Source of the DNA: JBEVOS01 sp044226655
GTDB taxonomy: Bacteria > Pseudomonadota > Alphaproteobacteria > Caulobacterales > Aquidulcibacteraceae
Direction of reading: 5' to 3'
DNA length: 64,000 nt
Assembly: GCA_044226655.1 (NCBI GenBank)
Contig: JBGAGO010000001.1
Span: forward strand, 1,054,001-1,118,000
Shown here one piece after another: positions 1-9,246 of this stretch. Numbering within the stretch: the stretch's first letter is position 1; every line of letters starts with the position of its first letter. Both the position numbers and the translations under genes were made by a program. The notes under the pieces are model-generated. The model saw only the letters and a list, made by a program, of their open reading frames with translations. It was not told the origin of the DNA and did no database searches.

Positions 1-109
1 CAGCCGTGTCGTCGCGCCGATACCCAATGAAGATCGAATCCCGCGCCATGCCCCATCCAATGCCCACCCGCAGACGAGGCCCAGCGATAGGGGGAGATCG
101 TCCGGTCCG
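1..109. other. Window edge, no supported gene
   Basis: This stretch precedes the Lrp-type regulator. A short frame is open on the plus strand, but it has no family resemblance and continues antisense through the regulator, as expected of a high-GC shadow. No promoter, RNA or repeat was recognised. Confidence 0.4.
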
Positions 110-604
110 CTACCGCGCCGGCGCGAACTGGTGGATCAAATTCAGCGGCGTGGCCGTCGTGCGCTTCGGGGCGCGCATGACGATGCGGGATTGGACGTTG
201 GCGACGAGGCCGAGCGCGAGGATGTGGTCGCGCAGGAAATCGTCATAGGCGTGCATGTCGGTGGTGATGACGCGCAGCATGTAATCGACATCGCCCGTCA
301 CGGTGCAGCAATCGACGACCTCGGGAAATTTCATCACCGCCGCTTCGAACTTTTCGAGGTTCTCACGCGTCGGCAGCTGCAGCTTCACGCCGACGATGAC
401 CTCGAAATTGAGGCCGAGCCGTTCGCGGTCGAGCAGCACGACCTGGCCGACGATGACGCCGTTCTTTTTCAGCCGCTCGATGCGGCGCCAGCACGGCGAA
501 GAGGACAAACCGACCCTTTCGGCCACTTCCGCGATGGAAAGGCTTGCATCCTTCTGCAGCAGGTCCAAAATCTGGGCGTCGATGGCGTCGAGCGCTTCGG
601 TCAC
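110..604 (-). CDS. Lrp/AsnC family transcriptional regulator
   Basis: A 164-residue protein with the standard two-part Lrp layout. An N-terminal helix-turn-helix occupies about residues 5-55 (DAIDAQILDLLQKDASLS, then VGLSSSPCWRRIERL). A C-terminal RAM effector-binding domain occupies about 65-145 (FPEVVDCCTVTGDVDYMLRV). The length is typical of the family. The start is a GTG with a GGGAGG ribosome site about seven bases upstream. It diverges from the indolepyruvate ferredoxin oxidoreductase gene 137 bp away. Lrp regulators commonly control an adjacent divergent amino-acid catabolic gene, so it probably senses an aromatic or branched amino acid and controls that gene; this is inference. Confidence 0.9.
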   Translation of the reverse strand: MTEALDAIDAQILDLLQKDASLSIAEVAERVGLSSSPCWRRIERLKKNGVIVGQVVLLDRERLGLNFEVIVGVKLQLPTRENLEKFEAAVMKFPEVVDCCTVTGDVDYMLRVITTDMHAYDDFLRDHILALGLVANVQSRIVMRAPKRTTATPLNLIHQFAPAR

Positions 605-695
605 TTTTGCCTCCCCCGCGCCTAGTTTGACGCAGAAATTACCCTATATCCTGGCGGAGTGTAGGAAAAAAGACAAGCAATTGCAGGCGAATTGC

Positions 696-709
696 GCAAG
701 AATTTTTGC
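696..709. promoter_or_regulatory. Possible Lrp-type operator
   Basis: A 14-bp near-palindrome, GCAAGAATTTTTGC, matches its reverse complement at six of seven half-site positions. It lies in an AT-rich island between the divergent lrp-like and oxidoreductase genes. AT-centred inverted repeats are typical Lrp/AsnC sites. The assignment rests on position and symmetry only. Confidence 0.4.
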
Positions 710-741
710 TTCTAACTGGTGTGGGCGCATAGGGAGACGTC

Positions 742-3700
742 ATGAGCCGCAGGCTCGTCACGCTGGACGATAAATATACGCTCGAAACCGGCCCGGTCTT
801 TCTGACGGGCGTGCAAGCGCTGGTGCGGCTGCCGCTGGATCAAAAGCGGCTCGACAAGCGCGCCGGCCTCAACACGGCAGGCTTCATTTCCGGCTATCGC
901 GGCTCGCCGCTCGGCGGCTACGACCAGCAGCTTGAGCGCGCCAAAAAATATCTCGACGCGCACGACGTCCATTTCTGGGAAGGCCTCAACGAGGATTTGG
1001 GCGCCACGGCCGTCTGGGGCGCGCAGCAGATCGGCGTCTATCCCGGCGCGAAATTCGAAGGCGTGTTCGGCCTCTGGTACGGCAAGGCGCCCGGCGTGGA
1101 CCGCACGGGCGATGTGTTCAAGCACGCCAATTTCGCCGGCGCGGCCGAGAAGGGCGGCGTGCTCGCCGTCGCGGGCGATGACCATATGTGCAAGAGCTCG
1201 ACTTTGCCGTCGCAGAGCGAGTTCGCGTTCATCGACGCGGAAATGCCGGTGCTCAATCCGGCCAGCGTGCAGGACGTGCTCGATCTCGGCCTCTTCGGCT
1301 GGGCCTTGTCGCGCTATTGCGGCGCGTGGGTGGGCCTCATCGCGCTGGCCGACACGATGGATTCCGGCGCCGTGATCGAGGTCGGCCTCGACAGGCATCA
1401 TTTCATTCTGCCGCCGGATTTCGATCGCGGCGTGAGCGGCGTGTCGCTGCGCGGCCACGATCAGCCGCTCGACAAGGAAGCGCGGCTGCGCGGTTTGAAG
1501 CTGCCGGCGGCGCGCGCCTTCGTGCGCGCCAACAAGCTCGACCGCGTCGTGCTCGAAAGCGCCGCGCCGCGGCTTGGCATTGTCGCGACCGGCCAGGCGG
1601 TGCGCGACGTGATGGAGGCGCTGGAAGCGCTCGGCCTTTCGCCGCGCGACGCGGCGGCCGCCGGGATCAGCGTCTACAAGGTCGGCATGCCCTGGCCGCT
1701 TGAGCCGCAGGGCGTGAAGGAGTTCGTGCGGGGCCTCGAAACCGCGCTGGTGGTCGAACACAAGCGCCCGCTAATGGAGCCGCAGCTTCGCGACATTCTT
1801 TACGATGAGCCGCAGCGCCCGCGCGTGATCGGCAAGCGCGACGAGCAGGGCGAACGGCTGCTGTCGGATATCGGCGCGCTGACGATCCCGGAAATCGCCA
1901 AGGCGATCTTTGATCGCCTGCCGCAAGAGGCGCGCACCGAGAAGGCCAACGCCTATTTCGCGCGCGTCGGCGCCAGCCTGCAGCGCGCGAAGACGCTGGA
2001 AGCGGACGTGCACAGGAAGCCGCATTTCTGCTCGGGCTGTCCGCACAACACGTCTACCGTGGTGCCCGAAGGCTCGCGCGCGCTCGCCGGCATTGGCTGC
2101 CATTACATGGCGACGTTCATGGACCGCGCGGACATGACCTCGCATATGGGCGGCGAGGGCGCGGCCTGGATCGGGCAGGCGCCGTTCACGACGGAAAAGC
2201 ATGTCTTCGTCAATCTGGGTGACGGCACCTATTCGCATTCCGGCTCGCTCGCGATCCGCGCGGCGGTGAGCGCCAAGATCGACATCACCTATAAGATTCT
2301 GTTCAACGGCGCCGTCGCGATGACCGGCGGCCAGCCGACCGAGAGCGGCCAGACCGTCAGCGATCTCGTGCATGAATTGCGCGGCGAAGGCGTCGCCAAA
2401 GTCGTCGTCGTCGCGGACGATCCCAAGCGGCACATCCAGGCCGGCGATCTGGGCCCGCTCGTCGAAATCTATCACCGCGACCGGCTCGATGAGGTGCAAA
2501 AGCGCCTGCGTGACACCAAGGGCGTCACGGTCATCATCTACGATCAATATTGCGCGACCGAGAAGCGCCGGAAGATCAAGCGCGGGCTGCTGCCAGCGAC
2601 GACGAAGCGCGCCTTCATCAACACCGCGGTGTGCGAAGGCTGCGGCGATTGCTCGGTGCAATCGAATTGCCTGTCCGTCGAGCCGGTCGAAACCGAGCTC
2701 GGCACGAAGCGGCAGATCAATCAATCGACGTGCAATCAGGATCTGCGCTGTCTGGACGGGTTCTGCCCGAGCTTTGTCACGGTCGATGGCGCGGTGAATG
2801 CGCAGAAGCTGTTGCCGCGCGCCAAGATCGATATCGAAAACCTGCCTTCGCCCGAAATCCCGAGCGTCGATCGGCCGTACAATCTTCTCTTCACCGGCGT
2901 CGGCGGCACGGGCGTGACGACGATCTCCGCGATCCTCGGCATGGCTGCGCATATCGAAGGCAATGCCGCCACCACGCTCGACATGGCGGGCCTTGCGCAA
3001 AAGGGCGGGCCGGTGATCAGCCATATCCGGTTCGCGCGCCGCGCCGGCGATATCCGTTCGGGCCGCACGCCGACGGCTTCGGCCGATGCGCTGATCGCGG
3101 GCGATGCGATCGTGGCGTCGAGCCTTGAAACGCTGCCGCTGCTCGACAAGGACAAGACGCGCGCGGCGCTCAATATCGACGTGACGCCGACGAGCGAATT
3201 CATCTTCAACCGCAACACGCGCTTCGAAGGCCGCCTGCTGCGCCGGCGCGTCGAGCAGGCGGTCGCCAAGCTCGACGGCATGAACGCCGAGGCGCTGGCG
3301 GAGGAATATCTGTTCGACCAGCTCTACGCCAACATGATCCTTCTGGGCTTTGCATGGGGCAAAGGGCTGGTGCCGGTCTCGCATGAGGCGCTGGTCGATG
3401 CGATCACGCTCAATGGCGCGGGCGTGAAGGAAAACCTGCAGGCGTTCGATCTCGGCCGCGTCGCCGCCTTGGCGCCGGACCGCATCGTGCCGACGCGCCC
3501 GATGCGCACGCCGCCTGCGCCCAAATCGCTCGACGAGCTGATCGCCGATCGCAGCGCCTTGCTCGCCGCCTATCAGGACGAGGCCTACGCCGCGCGCTAT
3601 ATCGCGCTCGTCAAACATGTGCGCGACCACGAACTCGCGGCGGGCATGGGCGATGATCTTTCCCGCGCCGTGGCTGCGAATTTCGCCAAGCTCATGGCCT

Positions 3701-4188
3701 ACAAGGACGAGTACGAGGTCGCACGGCTCTATACCAATGGCGATTGGGAGGCGGCGCTGAAGCATACGTTCGGCGGCGCCTACAAGCTGAGCTTCCATCT
3801 CGCGCCGCCGCTGCTCGCGCCGCGGGATTCCAAAGGCCATCTGAAGAAGATGACATTCGGCCGCTGGATGTTCTGGGGCTTCAAGGCGCTGGCGAAAATG
3901 AAGGGCCTGCGCGGCACGCGCTGGGATCTGTTCGGCAGGACCGAAGAGCGGCGCATGGAGCGGGCGCTGCGCGACGATTATGAGAAGCGCATCCGCGCTC
4001 TGGCCGAGGAGATCACGGCGACGACCTATCCGCTCGCCGTCCGCATCGCGGAAATCCCGGACCAAATCCGCGGTTATGGCCACGTGAAGGAGGCGTCCGT
4101 CGCGGCCGCGCGCGAGGCCGAGGCCGCGCTCACGCGCGCCTATGAAGCCGCCGGCGCCAGCCCGCCCCGCATCGTCGCCGCCGAATAG
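742..4188 (+). CDS. Indolepyruvate ferredoxin oxidoreductase, fused subunits
   Basis: An 1148-residue single-chain 2-oxoacid:ferredoxin oxidoreductase. It would oxidatively decarboxylate aryl- or branched-chain pyruvates to acyl-CoA, passing electrons to ferredoxin in the cytoplasm. The N-terminal pyrimidine-binding domain carries GFISGYRGSPLGGYDQQL. The thiamine-diphosphate motif NLGDGTYSHSG lies near residue 490. A cysteine cluster (CEGCGDCSVQSNC, then CNQDLRC and CPSF) near 630-675 could hold an iron-sulfur centre. The gamma-type domain begins near 715 with FTGVGGTGVTTISAILG. The length is typical of the fused proteobacterial form. It is divergent from an Lrp-type regulator, which suggests control by amino-acid supply. 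The exact substrate is not evident from sequence. Confidence 0.92.
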   Translation: MSRRLVTLDDKYTLETGPVFLTGVQALVRLPLDQKRLDKRAGLNTAGFISGYRGSPLGGYDQQLERAKKYLDAHDVHFWEGLNEDLGATAVWGAQQIGVYPGAKFEGVFGLWYGKAPGVDRTGDVFKHANFAGAAEKGGVLAVAGDDHMCKSSTLPSQSEFAFIDAEMPVLNPASVQDVLDLGLFGWALSRYCGAWVGLIALADTMDSGAVIEVGLDRHHFILPPDFDRGVSGVSLRGHDQPLDKEARLRGLKLPAARAFVRANKLDRVVLESAAPRLGIVATGQAVRDVMEALEALGLSPRDAAAAGISVYKVGMPWPLEPQGVKEFVRGLETALVVEHKRPLMEPQLRDILYDEPQRPRVIGKRDEQGERLLSDIGALTIPEIAKAIFDRLPQEARTEKANAYFARVGASLQRAKTLEADVHRKPHFCSGCPHNTSTVVPEGSRALAGIGCHYMATFMDRADMTSHMGGEGAAWIGQAPFTTEKHVFVNLGDGTYSHSGSLAIRAAVSAKIDITYKILFNGAVAMTGGQPTESGQTVSDLVHELRGEGVAKVVVVADDPKRHIQAGDLGPLVEIYHRDRLDEVQKRLRDTKGVTVIIYDQYCATEKRRKIKRGLLPATTKRAFINTAVCEGCGDCSVQSNCLSVEPVETELGTKRQINQSTCNQDLRCLDGFCPSFVTVDGAVNAQKLLPRAKIDIENLPSPEIPSVDRPYNLLFTGVGGTGVTTISAILGMAAHIEGNAATTLDMAGLAQKGGPVISHIRFARRAGDIRSGRTPTASADALIAGDAIVASSLETLPLLDKDKTRAALNIDVTPTSEFIFNRNTRFEGRLLRRRVEQAVAKLDGMNAEALAEEYLFDQLYANMILLGFAWGKGLVPVSHEALVDAITLNGAGVKENLQAFDLGRVAALAPDRIVPTRPMRTPPAPKSLDELIADRSALLAAYQDEAYAARYIALVKHVRDHELAAGMGDDLSRAVAANFAKLMAYKDEYEVARLYTNGDWEAALKHTFGGAYKLSFHLAPPLLAPRDSKGHLKKMTFGRWMFWGFKALAKMKGLRGTRWDLFGRTEERRMERALRDDYEKRIRALAEEITATTYPLAVRIAEIPDQIRGYGHVKEASVAAAREAEAALTRAYEAAGASPPRIVAAE

Positions 4189-4320
4189 ACCCGCGGCGCC
4201 CTCGGGCCTTCCGCCGATCACAATTCCTGGAGCGTCCACATTGCTGGCCGTGATCGCGTGTGCGGCGTTCTTCCTAACGACGGCGGCCATCCGCTAAGCT
4301 CTCCCAAAAGGGAGGGGCGC

Positions 4321-5379
4321 TTGAGCGTCGAATTGGGCATCATCGAAGGCTATTACGGCAAGCCGTGGTCGTGGGCTGAGCGCCGCGAAACCATCGCCGC
4401 CTTGGCGCCGCACGGCTACGGATTCTACCATTACGCGCCGAAAGCCGACGAGTTCATCCGCAAGGATTGGCGCGAGCCCTATCCGCGAGAGACCATCGAA
4501 CAGCTCAGCGCGTTGTCGGCGTTCTGCCGCGAGGCGGGCGTGCGGTTTGGCATCGGCCTCAGCCCGTTTGAAATCTACCGCAAGTTCGACGCCGAGGCGC
4601 GCGCCGCGCTCAAGGACAAGCTGGCGGAGCTGGATAGCCTGGGTCTCGACGATCTTGCGATCCTGTTCGACGATATGCGCGGCGACCTGCCCGATCTCGC
4701 CAAGACGCAGATCGAGATCATGCATGTCGCGGCGGCGCAGACGAAGGCGACGCGCGTCATCACCTGCCCGGGCTATTATACCGACGATCCCGTGCTCGAT
4801 CGCGTGTTCGGCCAGCGCCCGCCGAACTATCTGGAAGACCTCGGCGTTGGCCTCGATCCGAAAATTCAGGTGTTCTGGACGGGCGAAGAGGTGTGCGCGC
4901 GCGAATACAGCCCCGGCCATCTCGCGCGCGTGAAGGATCAGCTGCGGCGCGAACCGTTCCTGTGGGACAATTATCCCGTCAATGACGGGCCGCGCATGTC
5001 GCAATATCTGCATCTGCGCGCTGTGACGGGACGGCCCGGCAGGATCGCGCCGCATGTCGCGGCGCATGGCGTCAATCCCGCGCTGCAGCCTGTGCTGTCG
5101 CGCATTCCGATGCTGAGCCTGGCGGAAAGCTATCGCGAAGGCGATGAGTATTGCTACGGCGCGGCGTTCCTGCGCGCTGCGGAAGCCGTGCTAGGCCCCG
5201 AGCTGGGGCTCGTGGCGCAACGCTATGTCAGCACGCTGCAGGATGTCGGTTCCGACCGGCTGGGCGATGTCTCGAAGCTGCGGGCGCGTTTCGCGGCGTT
5301 CGATCATCCCGGCGCGCGCGAGATCGTGGCCTATCTCGACGGCGGTTACCGCGTCACGCGCAGCGATCTGCAAACGTGA
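4321..5379 (+). CDS. GH84-like beta-N-acetylglucosaminidase domain protein
   Basis: About 352 residues resembling the catalytic barrel of glycoside hydrolase family 84 (hyaluronidase/O-GlcNAcase-like). The N-terminus GIIEGYYGKPWSW is the family opening. The adjacent acid pair in LFDDMRGD (Asp117-Asp118) fits the catalytic Asp-Asp of substrate-assisted hydrolysis. WDNYPVND is another conserved family segment. No signal peptide is visible, so a cytoplasmic role on N-acetylglucosaminides is inferred. A TTG start is chosen because GGGAGG sits just upstream and homology begins immediately after it; an in-frame ATG at 4258 would add an unrelated leader. Only the catalytic domain is present, without the extra modules of many GH84 enzymes. 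Confidence 0.75.
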   Translation: MSVELGIIEGYYGKPWSWAERRETIAALAPHGYGFYHYAPKADEFIRKDWREPYPRETIEQLSALSAFCREAGVRFGIGLSPFEIYRKFDAEARAALKDKLAELDSLGLDDLAILFDDMRGDLPDLAKTQIEIMHVAAAQTKATRVITCPGYYTDDPVLDRVFGQRPPNYLEDLGVGLDPKIQVFWTGEEVCAREYSPGHLARVKDQLRREPFLWDNYPVNDGPRMSQYLHLRAVTGRPGRIAPHVAAHGVNPALQPVLSRIPMLSLAESYREGDEYCYGAAFLRAAEAVLGPELGLVAQRYVSTLQDVGSDRLGDVSKLRARFAAFDHPGAREIVAYLDGGYRVTRSDLQT

Positions 5380-5382
5380 CGC

Positions 5383-5405
5383 GTACCGCCGGCTTCCAGC
5401 CGGCA
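5383..5405. repeat. REP-like palindrome, family A, single copy
   Basis: A GTACC lead followed by GCCGGCT-TCC-AGCCGGC, a 7-bp stem with a three-base loop. It lies just after the GH84-like gene, where it faces the convergent thiolase gene, and could act as a bidirectional transcription stop. Other copies are at 36418-36478 and 43728-43783. Confidence 0.75.
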
Positions 5406-5418
5406 GGAAGTACGACGC

Positions 5419-6567
5419 CTAAGGCGCTTCATTCGAGAAGATGATCGTGCCAGAGGCCGCGAACATGCCGCCCACGCCGTGGCAGACGGAGATTTTCGCG
5501 CCCGGCACTTGCGCGGGCGCGATGCCCCGCATTTGCCGCACGCTCTCCTGCAGCGCATACATGCCGTACATGCCCGAGTGCATGTAGGAGAGGCCCCCGC
5601 CATTGGTGTTGAGCGGCAGCTTGCCGCCGGCGCGCGTATTGCCTTCGGCGATGAAATCGCCCGCCTCGCCCGGCTTGCAGAAGCCGAGATCTTCCAGCCC
5701 GTACATGGGCAGATGGGCGAAGGCGTCGTAGATCATGAGATGATCGACGTCGGCGTGCTTGAGGCCGGCTTCATCGAACGCCTTCTTGCCGGAGACGCGG
5801 AACGCCTTGGAGGAGGTGAAATCCTCCATCTGGCTGACCATCGGCGTTTCGACGCTCTCGCCCGTGCCCAGCACGTAGACCGGCTTGGTCGGGAAATCCT
5901 TGGCGCGCTCGGCGCTGGTCAGGATCAGCGCGCCGCCGCCATCGGTGACGAGGCAGCACATCAGCAGCGTGAACGGATAGGCGATCATGCGCGCGTTCAT
6001 CACGTCGTCGATGGTGATCGGGTCTCTGAACGTGGCGCGCGGATTCTTCGCCGCCCATTCGCGCTGCACGACGGCGACGGATGCGAGCCGCTCCTGCGGG
6101 ATGTTGTACGTTTTCAGATAGCGCATCACCGGAATGGTGAACATCGAGGGCGGGCCGGCGACGCCATAGGGCAATTCGAACTGGCCCTGCAGGCTCGCAT
6201 TGCCGCCGCCCGGGCGAAACGCGCCCGCTCCCACGCGTGAGCGGCCGCTTTCGCCATGCGTGACCAGAACCGTCTTGCACAGGCCTTCATTGATCGCCGC
6301 CGCCGCGTGACGCACGTGGAGCATGAACGAACAGCCGCCCACGCTGGTGCCATCGGCGTAGGTCGGCGTGATGCCGAGATAGTGCGCGAGCGCGACGGGG
6401 CTTTCGCCCGCGCAGGCGACGCCGTCGATATCCTTCGCGGTGATCCCGCAATCTTTCATCGCGTTCAGCGCAGCGTCCGCATGCAGCATGAGCTGCGAGA
6501 CATCGGGAATGACGCCCATCTTCGTCGTTTCGGCGGCGCCGACGACGGCTACGGATTTCTGTTTCAT
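5419..6567 (-). CDS. Thiolase-family acetyl-CoA acetyltransferase, DUF35 partner
   Basis: A 382-residue SCP2-thiolase-type enzyme. Members of this branch cleave or condense acyl-CoA beta-keto or beta-hydroxy groups, and in steroid side-chain degradation act as retro-aldolases with a DUF35 protein. The N-terminus MKQKSVAVVGAAETTKMG is the family opening. SVGGCSFMLHV holds the cysteine at the usual nucleophile position, and NTNGGGLSYMHSG and CHGVGGMF are later active-site segments. The start is ATG at 6567, 14 bases after the DUF35 gene; the open frame continues upstream but homology begins here. It forms a minus-strand operon with the DUF35 gene and an acyl-CoA dehydrogenase. Substrate unknown. 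Confidence 0.85.
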   Translation of the reverse strand: MKQKSVAVVGAAETTKMGVIPDVSQLMLHADAALNAMKDCGITAKDIDGVACAGESPVALAHYLGITPTYADGTSVGGCSFMLHVRHAAAAINEGLCKTVLVTHGESGRSRVGAGAFRPGGGNASLQGQFELPYGVAGPPSMFTIPVMRYLKTYNIPQERLASVAVVQREWAAKNPRATFRDPITIDDVMNARMIAYPFTLLMCCLVTDGGGALILTSAERAKDFPTKPVYVLGTGESVETPMVSQMEDFTSSKAFRVSGKKAFDEAGLKHADVDHLMIYDAFAHLPMYGLEDLGFCKPGEAGDFIAEGNTRAGGKLPLNTNGGGLSYMHSGMYGMYALQESVRQMRGIAPAQVPGAKISVCHGVGGMFAASGTIIFSNEAP

Positions 6568-6581
6568 CGGACGAACTCGCC

Positions 6582-6998
6582 TTAGCCGTTGTGGGGGCGG
6601 AAGAGGGGAAGGGTGATCGCGTCGTCCTGCTTCTCGAACGCGACGCTGAGCGGCATGTCGAGCTGCAGGGCCTCCGGCGTCTGCGGGCAATCGATGATGT
6701 TGGTCATCATCTTCGGCCCCTCTTCCAGCTTCACCACGGCGATGGCGTAAGGCGGCGTGAAGCCGGGCGCCGGGCGATGATGGATCACATAGGACCAGAG
6801 CACGCCTTTGCCGCTCGCCTTGAACACGGTCACGTTGCGCGAGCTGCATTTCGGGCAGAACGGGCGCGGCGGGAAATAGGCCTCCTTGCAATCGCTGCAG
6901 CGCTGCAGGCGCAGTTCGCCTTCCTTGGTGCCTTCCCAGAAATGCGCCGTCTCCGGCGTGGCGGCGGGCAGCATGCGCCCGCTCGGTCGTCCGCTCAT
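6582..6998 (-). CDS. DUF35 zinc-ribbon/OB-fold protein
   Basis: A 138-residue two-domain protein. A rubredoxin-like zinc ribbon comes first (CSDCKEAYFPPRPFCPKC, cysteines spaced CxxC and CxxC, about residues 34-51). An OB-fold follows (about 60-138, with GKGVLWSYVIHH and PPYAIAVVKLEEGP). Such proteins partner thiolase-like enzymes and can help bind acyl-CoA. It sits between an acyl-CoA dehydrogenase (69 bp upstream) and the thiolase (14 bp downstream), so a heteromeric complex with that thiolase is the natural inference. A second, separate pair of the same kind lies at 22604-24189. Confidence 0.9.
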   Translation of the reverse strand: MSGRPSGRMLPAATPETAHFWEGTKEGELRLQRCSDCKEAYFPPRPFCPKCSSRNVTVFKASGKGVLWSYVIHHRPAPGFTPPYAIAVVKLEEGPKMMTNIIDCPQTPEALQLDMPLSVAFEKQDDAITLPLFRPHNG

Positions 6999-7067
6999 CG
7001 GCCTTCCTCCCTTGTTTCGAAAACTTGGTACGGAAGGAAGGGGCTGCCGGTCAATGCGGCCCTTGGG

Positions 7068-8264
7068 TCAATGATGCGTCGTCGTGTCCGGCAGGCCGAG
7101 AATGCGCTTGGAGATGATGTTCCACTGCACCTCCTGCGAGCCGCCCGCGATCGTGCCGGCCTTGGAGCGGCCCATCACGCGCGGCACGGCGAGCTCTTCG
7201 GCCGTGAAGCCTGCGCCGCTCCAGCCGAGGCCCCGATTGCCCATGATCTCCATGGTCAGCTCTGGCGCGTCGCGGCGCAGGAAGGAGCCGACATTCTTCA
7301 TGATTGAGGAGGCCGCCGTCGGCCCGCTATTGGATTTGTTCTCCGCAGCGGCGCGTTGGCCCGTCAGCGCGAAGGCGCGCAGCGTCATTTCGTACTCGAT
7401 CACCCGCGTTCGCAAATCCCGATCGGCGAGCCTGCCCGTCTCATCGACGCCGATATAGGCCTTCGCGATTTCGTAGAGCGGCCTGCGCGCTTCCGCGCCG
7501 ACGCCCGCCGCCGCGGAGAGCCCGCTGCGCTCGTGCTGCAGCAGGCGCTTGCCGATGGTCCAGCCGCCATTGAGCGGACCCATCAGATTTTCCTTCGGCA
7601 CTTTCACATCGGTGAAGAAGGTTTCGCAGAACGGCGAGGAATCGTTGATGAGCCGGATCGGCCGCGCCTCCACGCCCGGCGTGCGCATATCGATGAGCAG
7701 GAAGGAGATGCCTTCATGTTTCTTCGTCGTATCGGTGCGGACGAGGCAGAAGCACCAATCGGCGTATTGCGCGCCCGAGGTCCAGATCTTCTGGCCGTTG
7801 ACGAGGTAATGATCGCCTTTGTCTTCCGCCCGCGTCTGCAGGCTGGCGAGATCGGAGCCTGCGCCCGGCTCGCTATAGCCTTGGCACCAGCGCAGCTCGC
7901 CGCGCACGATCGGGGGAATGTGGCGCTGCTTTTGGGCTTCGGAGCCATATTCGAGCAGAGTCGGCCCGAACATCATCACGCCCATGCCGCCGATCGGATT
8001 GCTGGCGCCGGCGCGCCGCATTTCTTCGCGCAGCACCTGCGCTTCGGCAGCTGAGAGCCCGCCGCCGCCATATTTCGTCGGCCAGGTCGGCACGCCCCAG
8101 CCCTTCGCGCCCATGCGCTTTTTCCAAAGCGCGGCGTCAGGCGAAGCGTCGTCCTCTTCGCCCTCATCGACCGTGCGCGCCCGCTGCGCCGCCAGCTTCC
8201 TGGGAAAGTTTTCTTCCAGCCAAGCGCGCGCCTCGGCGCGGAACGCCTCCAGATTCTCGGCCAT
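7068..8264 (-). CDS. Acyl-CoA dehydrogenase, FAD-dependent
   Basis: A 398-residue FadE-type flavoprotein that would introduce an alpha-beta double bond in an acyl-CoA. Visible family segments are WCQGYSEPGAGSDLASLQTR (flavin/substrate loop), YLVNGQKIWTSGAQYADWCF, FCETFFTDVKVPKENLMGPL and the C-terminal GSQEVQWNIISKRILGLPD. The start ATG at 8264 follows a GGAGG site; the frame is open further upstream but without homology. It leads an operon with DUF35 and thiolase genes and diverges from a hotdog protein. It is closely similar to the proteins at 44793 and 46206, making a three-member paralogue group in this window. Substrate not predictable. Confidence 0.92.
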   Translation of the reverse strand: MAENLEAFRAEARAWLEENFPRKLAAQRARTVDEGEEDDASPDAALWKKRMGAKGWGVPTWPTKYGGGGLSAAEAQVLREEMRRAGASNPIGGMGVMMFGPTLLEYGSEAQKQRHIPPIVRGELRWCQGYSEPGAGSDLASLQTRAEDKGDHYLVNGQKIWTSGAQYADWCFCLVRTDTTKKHEGISFLLIDMRTPGVEARPIRLINDSSPFCETFFTDVKVPKENLMGPLNGGWTIGKRLLQHERSGLSAAAGVGAEARRPLYEIAKAYIGVDETGRLADRDLRTRVIEYEMTLRAFALTGQRAAAENKSNSGPTAASSIMKNVGSFLRRDAPELTMEIMGNRGLGWSGAGFTAEELAVPRVMGRSKAGTIAGGSQEVQWNIISKRILGLPDTTTHH

Positions 8265-8372
8265 CGCGATCCTCCCGGCGCCTCTTTCGGGCGCGTCTCC
8301 GCGACGATAGCCTAAGGGCGCCGGCTGGAACAAAGAGAAAAAGCGCCGGGAGCAAGCGCCAGGAGGACGCCC

Positions 8373-9206
8373 ATGGACGCCAAGATCATCGAAGGTCCGT
8401 TCCGCACGCCGCGCAATATGGCGCAGGACGAGAAAGGCTCGATCCACGACGATTCCACGGCGTCGAAGCTCGGCTTTCGCGGCGGCACGGTGGCGGGCTC
8501 GATCCACATGGATCAATTCGCGCCGATGCTGGCGGCGCAGTTCGGCGATGATTGGTTCGCGCGCGGCAATCTTTCGCTGCATTTCATGCAGGCGACGGTC
8601 GATTCAGAGCGCGTGCGCGCGGTGCTGGAGCCGGACGGAGATCGCGCGCGGCTGTCGATGTTCAACGAGGCCGGCGATCAGATTCTGACGGGCACCGCCG
8701 CGCTCGGCGAAGATCCGCGCTCGGAACTTGCGCTGCGGCTCGCCAAGCAGGAACGGGCTGCGCCGGGCGCGCTGCGCATCCTCAGGGCGCTGAACGAAGG
8801 TGATCAGGCGCATGGGGTCGCTCTGCGCCTGCCGGGCGCGCTCGCGACGCGCTGGCTTGAAACCATCGCCGAAGATTTGCCGATCTACCACGCCGAGCCG
8901 GCCGCGCTGGCGCCCTCGCTGGCTGTGCACCTGGCGCATGGCGCGCGCGGCGCAGTCGTCGGCGGCGCAGGCAAATCGGTCGGCCTGTTCGGCGCGCTGC
9001 AAGTGCAGCACATCGCCGGCCCGCTGACCGCGGATACCGATTATCTCGCGCGCACGCAGGTCTTCGCGCTGAGCGAAAGCCCGCGCACGGAGAATGTCTG
9101 GTACGAGGTCACGATCTCGGACAAGGACGGCGCCAAGGACATCGCGCGCGTGATGTTCTTCCTGCGCTTTATGAAAGCCTCCTCTCCGCTTTGGACCGCG
9201 GCTTGA
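8373..9206 (+). CDS. Hotdog-fold (MaoC-like) protein
   Basis: A 277-residue protein with no transmembrane segment. Near residues 22-55 GSIHDDSTASKLGFRGGTVA resembles the hydratase element of MaoC domains (an 'IH-D...A..LGF.G..A.G' pattern). The second half (VWYEVTISDKDG) resembles another hotdog sheet, so a double-hotdog layout is likely. The gene diverges from the acyl-CoA dehydrogenase operon with 108 bp between starts, consistent with a dehydratase, hydratase or thioesterase step in the same pathway. The reaction is inferred from context, and residues 100-200 are not recognised. Confidence 0.6.
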   Translation: MDAKIIEGPFRTPRNMAQDEKGSIHDDSTASKLGFRGGTVAGSIHMDQFAPMLAAQFGDDWFARGNLSLHFMQATVDSERVRAVLEPDGDRARLSMFNEAGDQILTGTAALGEDPRSELALRLAKQERAAPGALRILRALNEGDQAHGVALRLPGALATRWLETIAEDLPIYHAEPAALAPSLAVHLAHGARGAVVGGAGKSVGLFGALQVQHIAGPLTADTDYLARTQVFALSESPRTENVWYEVTISDKDGAKDIARVMFFLRFMKASSPLWTAA

Positions 9207-9214
9207 GGAGAGGC

Positions 9215-9244
9215 GCGCTCCTCCCTTGCGGGAGGAGCGCTTTC
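9215..9244. terminator. Intrinsic terminator between convergent genes
   Basis: A perfect 11-bp stem, GCGCTCCTCCC pairing with GGGAGGAGCGC around the loop TTGC, is followed on the plus strand by TTTC. It lies between the stops of the hotdog gene and the TonB receptor gene. It may also be a short member of the C-run/G-run repeat family. Confidence 0.75.
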
Positions 9245-9246
9245 GC

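Noticed and set aside
1771..4290. Long open frame antisense to the indolepyruvate oxidoreductase
   Set aside because: It mirrors the codon pattern of the real gene, has Arg/His-rich low-complexity translation and no family resemblance; a high-GC artefact. The same applies to long antisense frames at 17695-19416 and 36409-38151.
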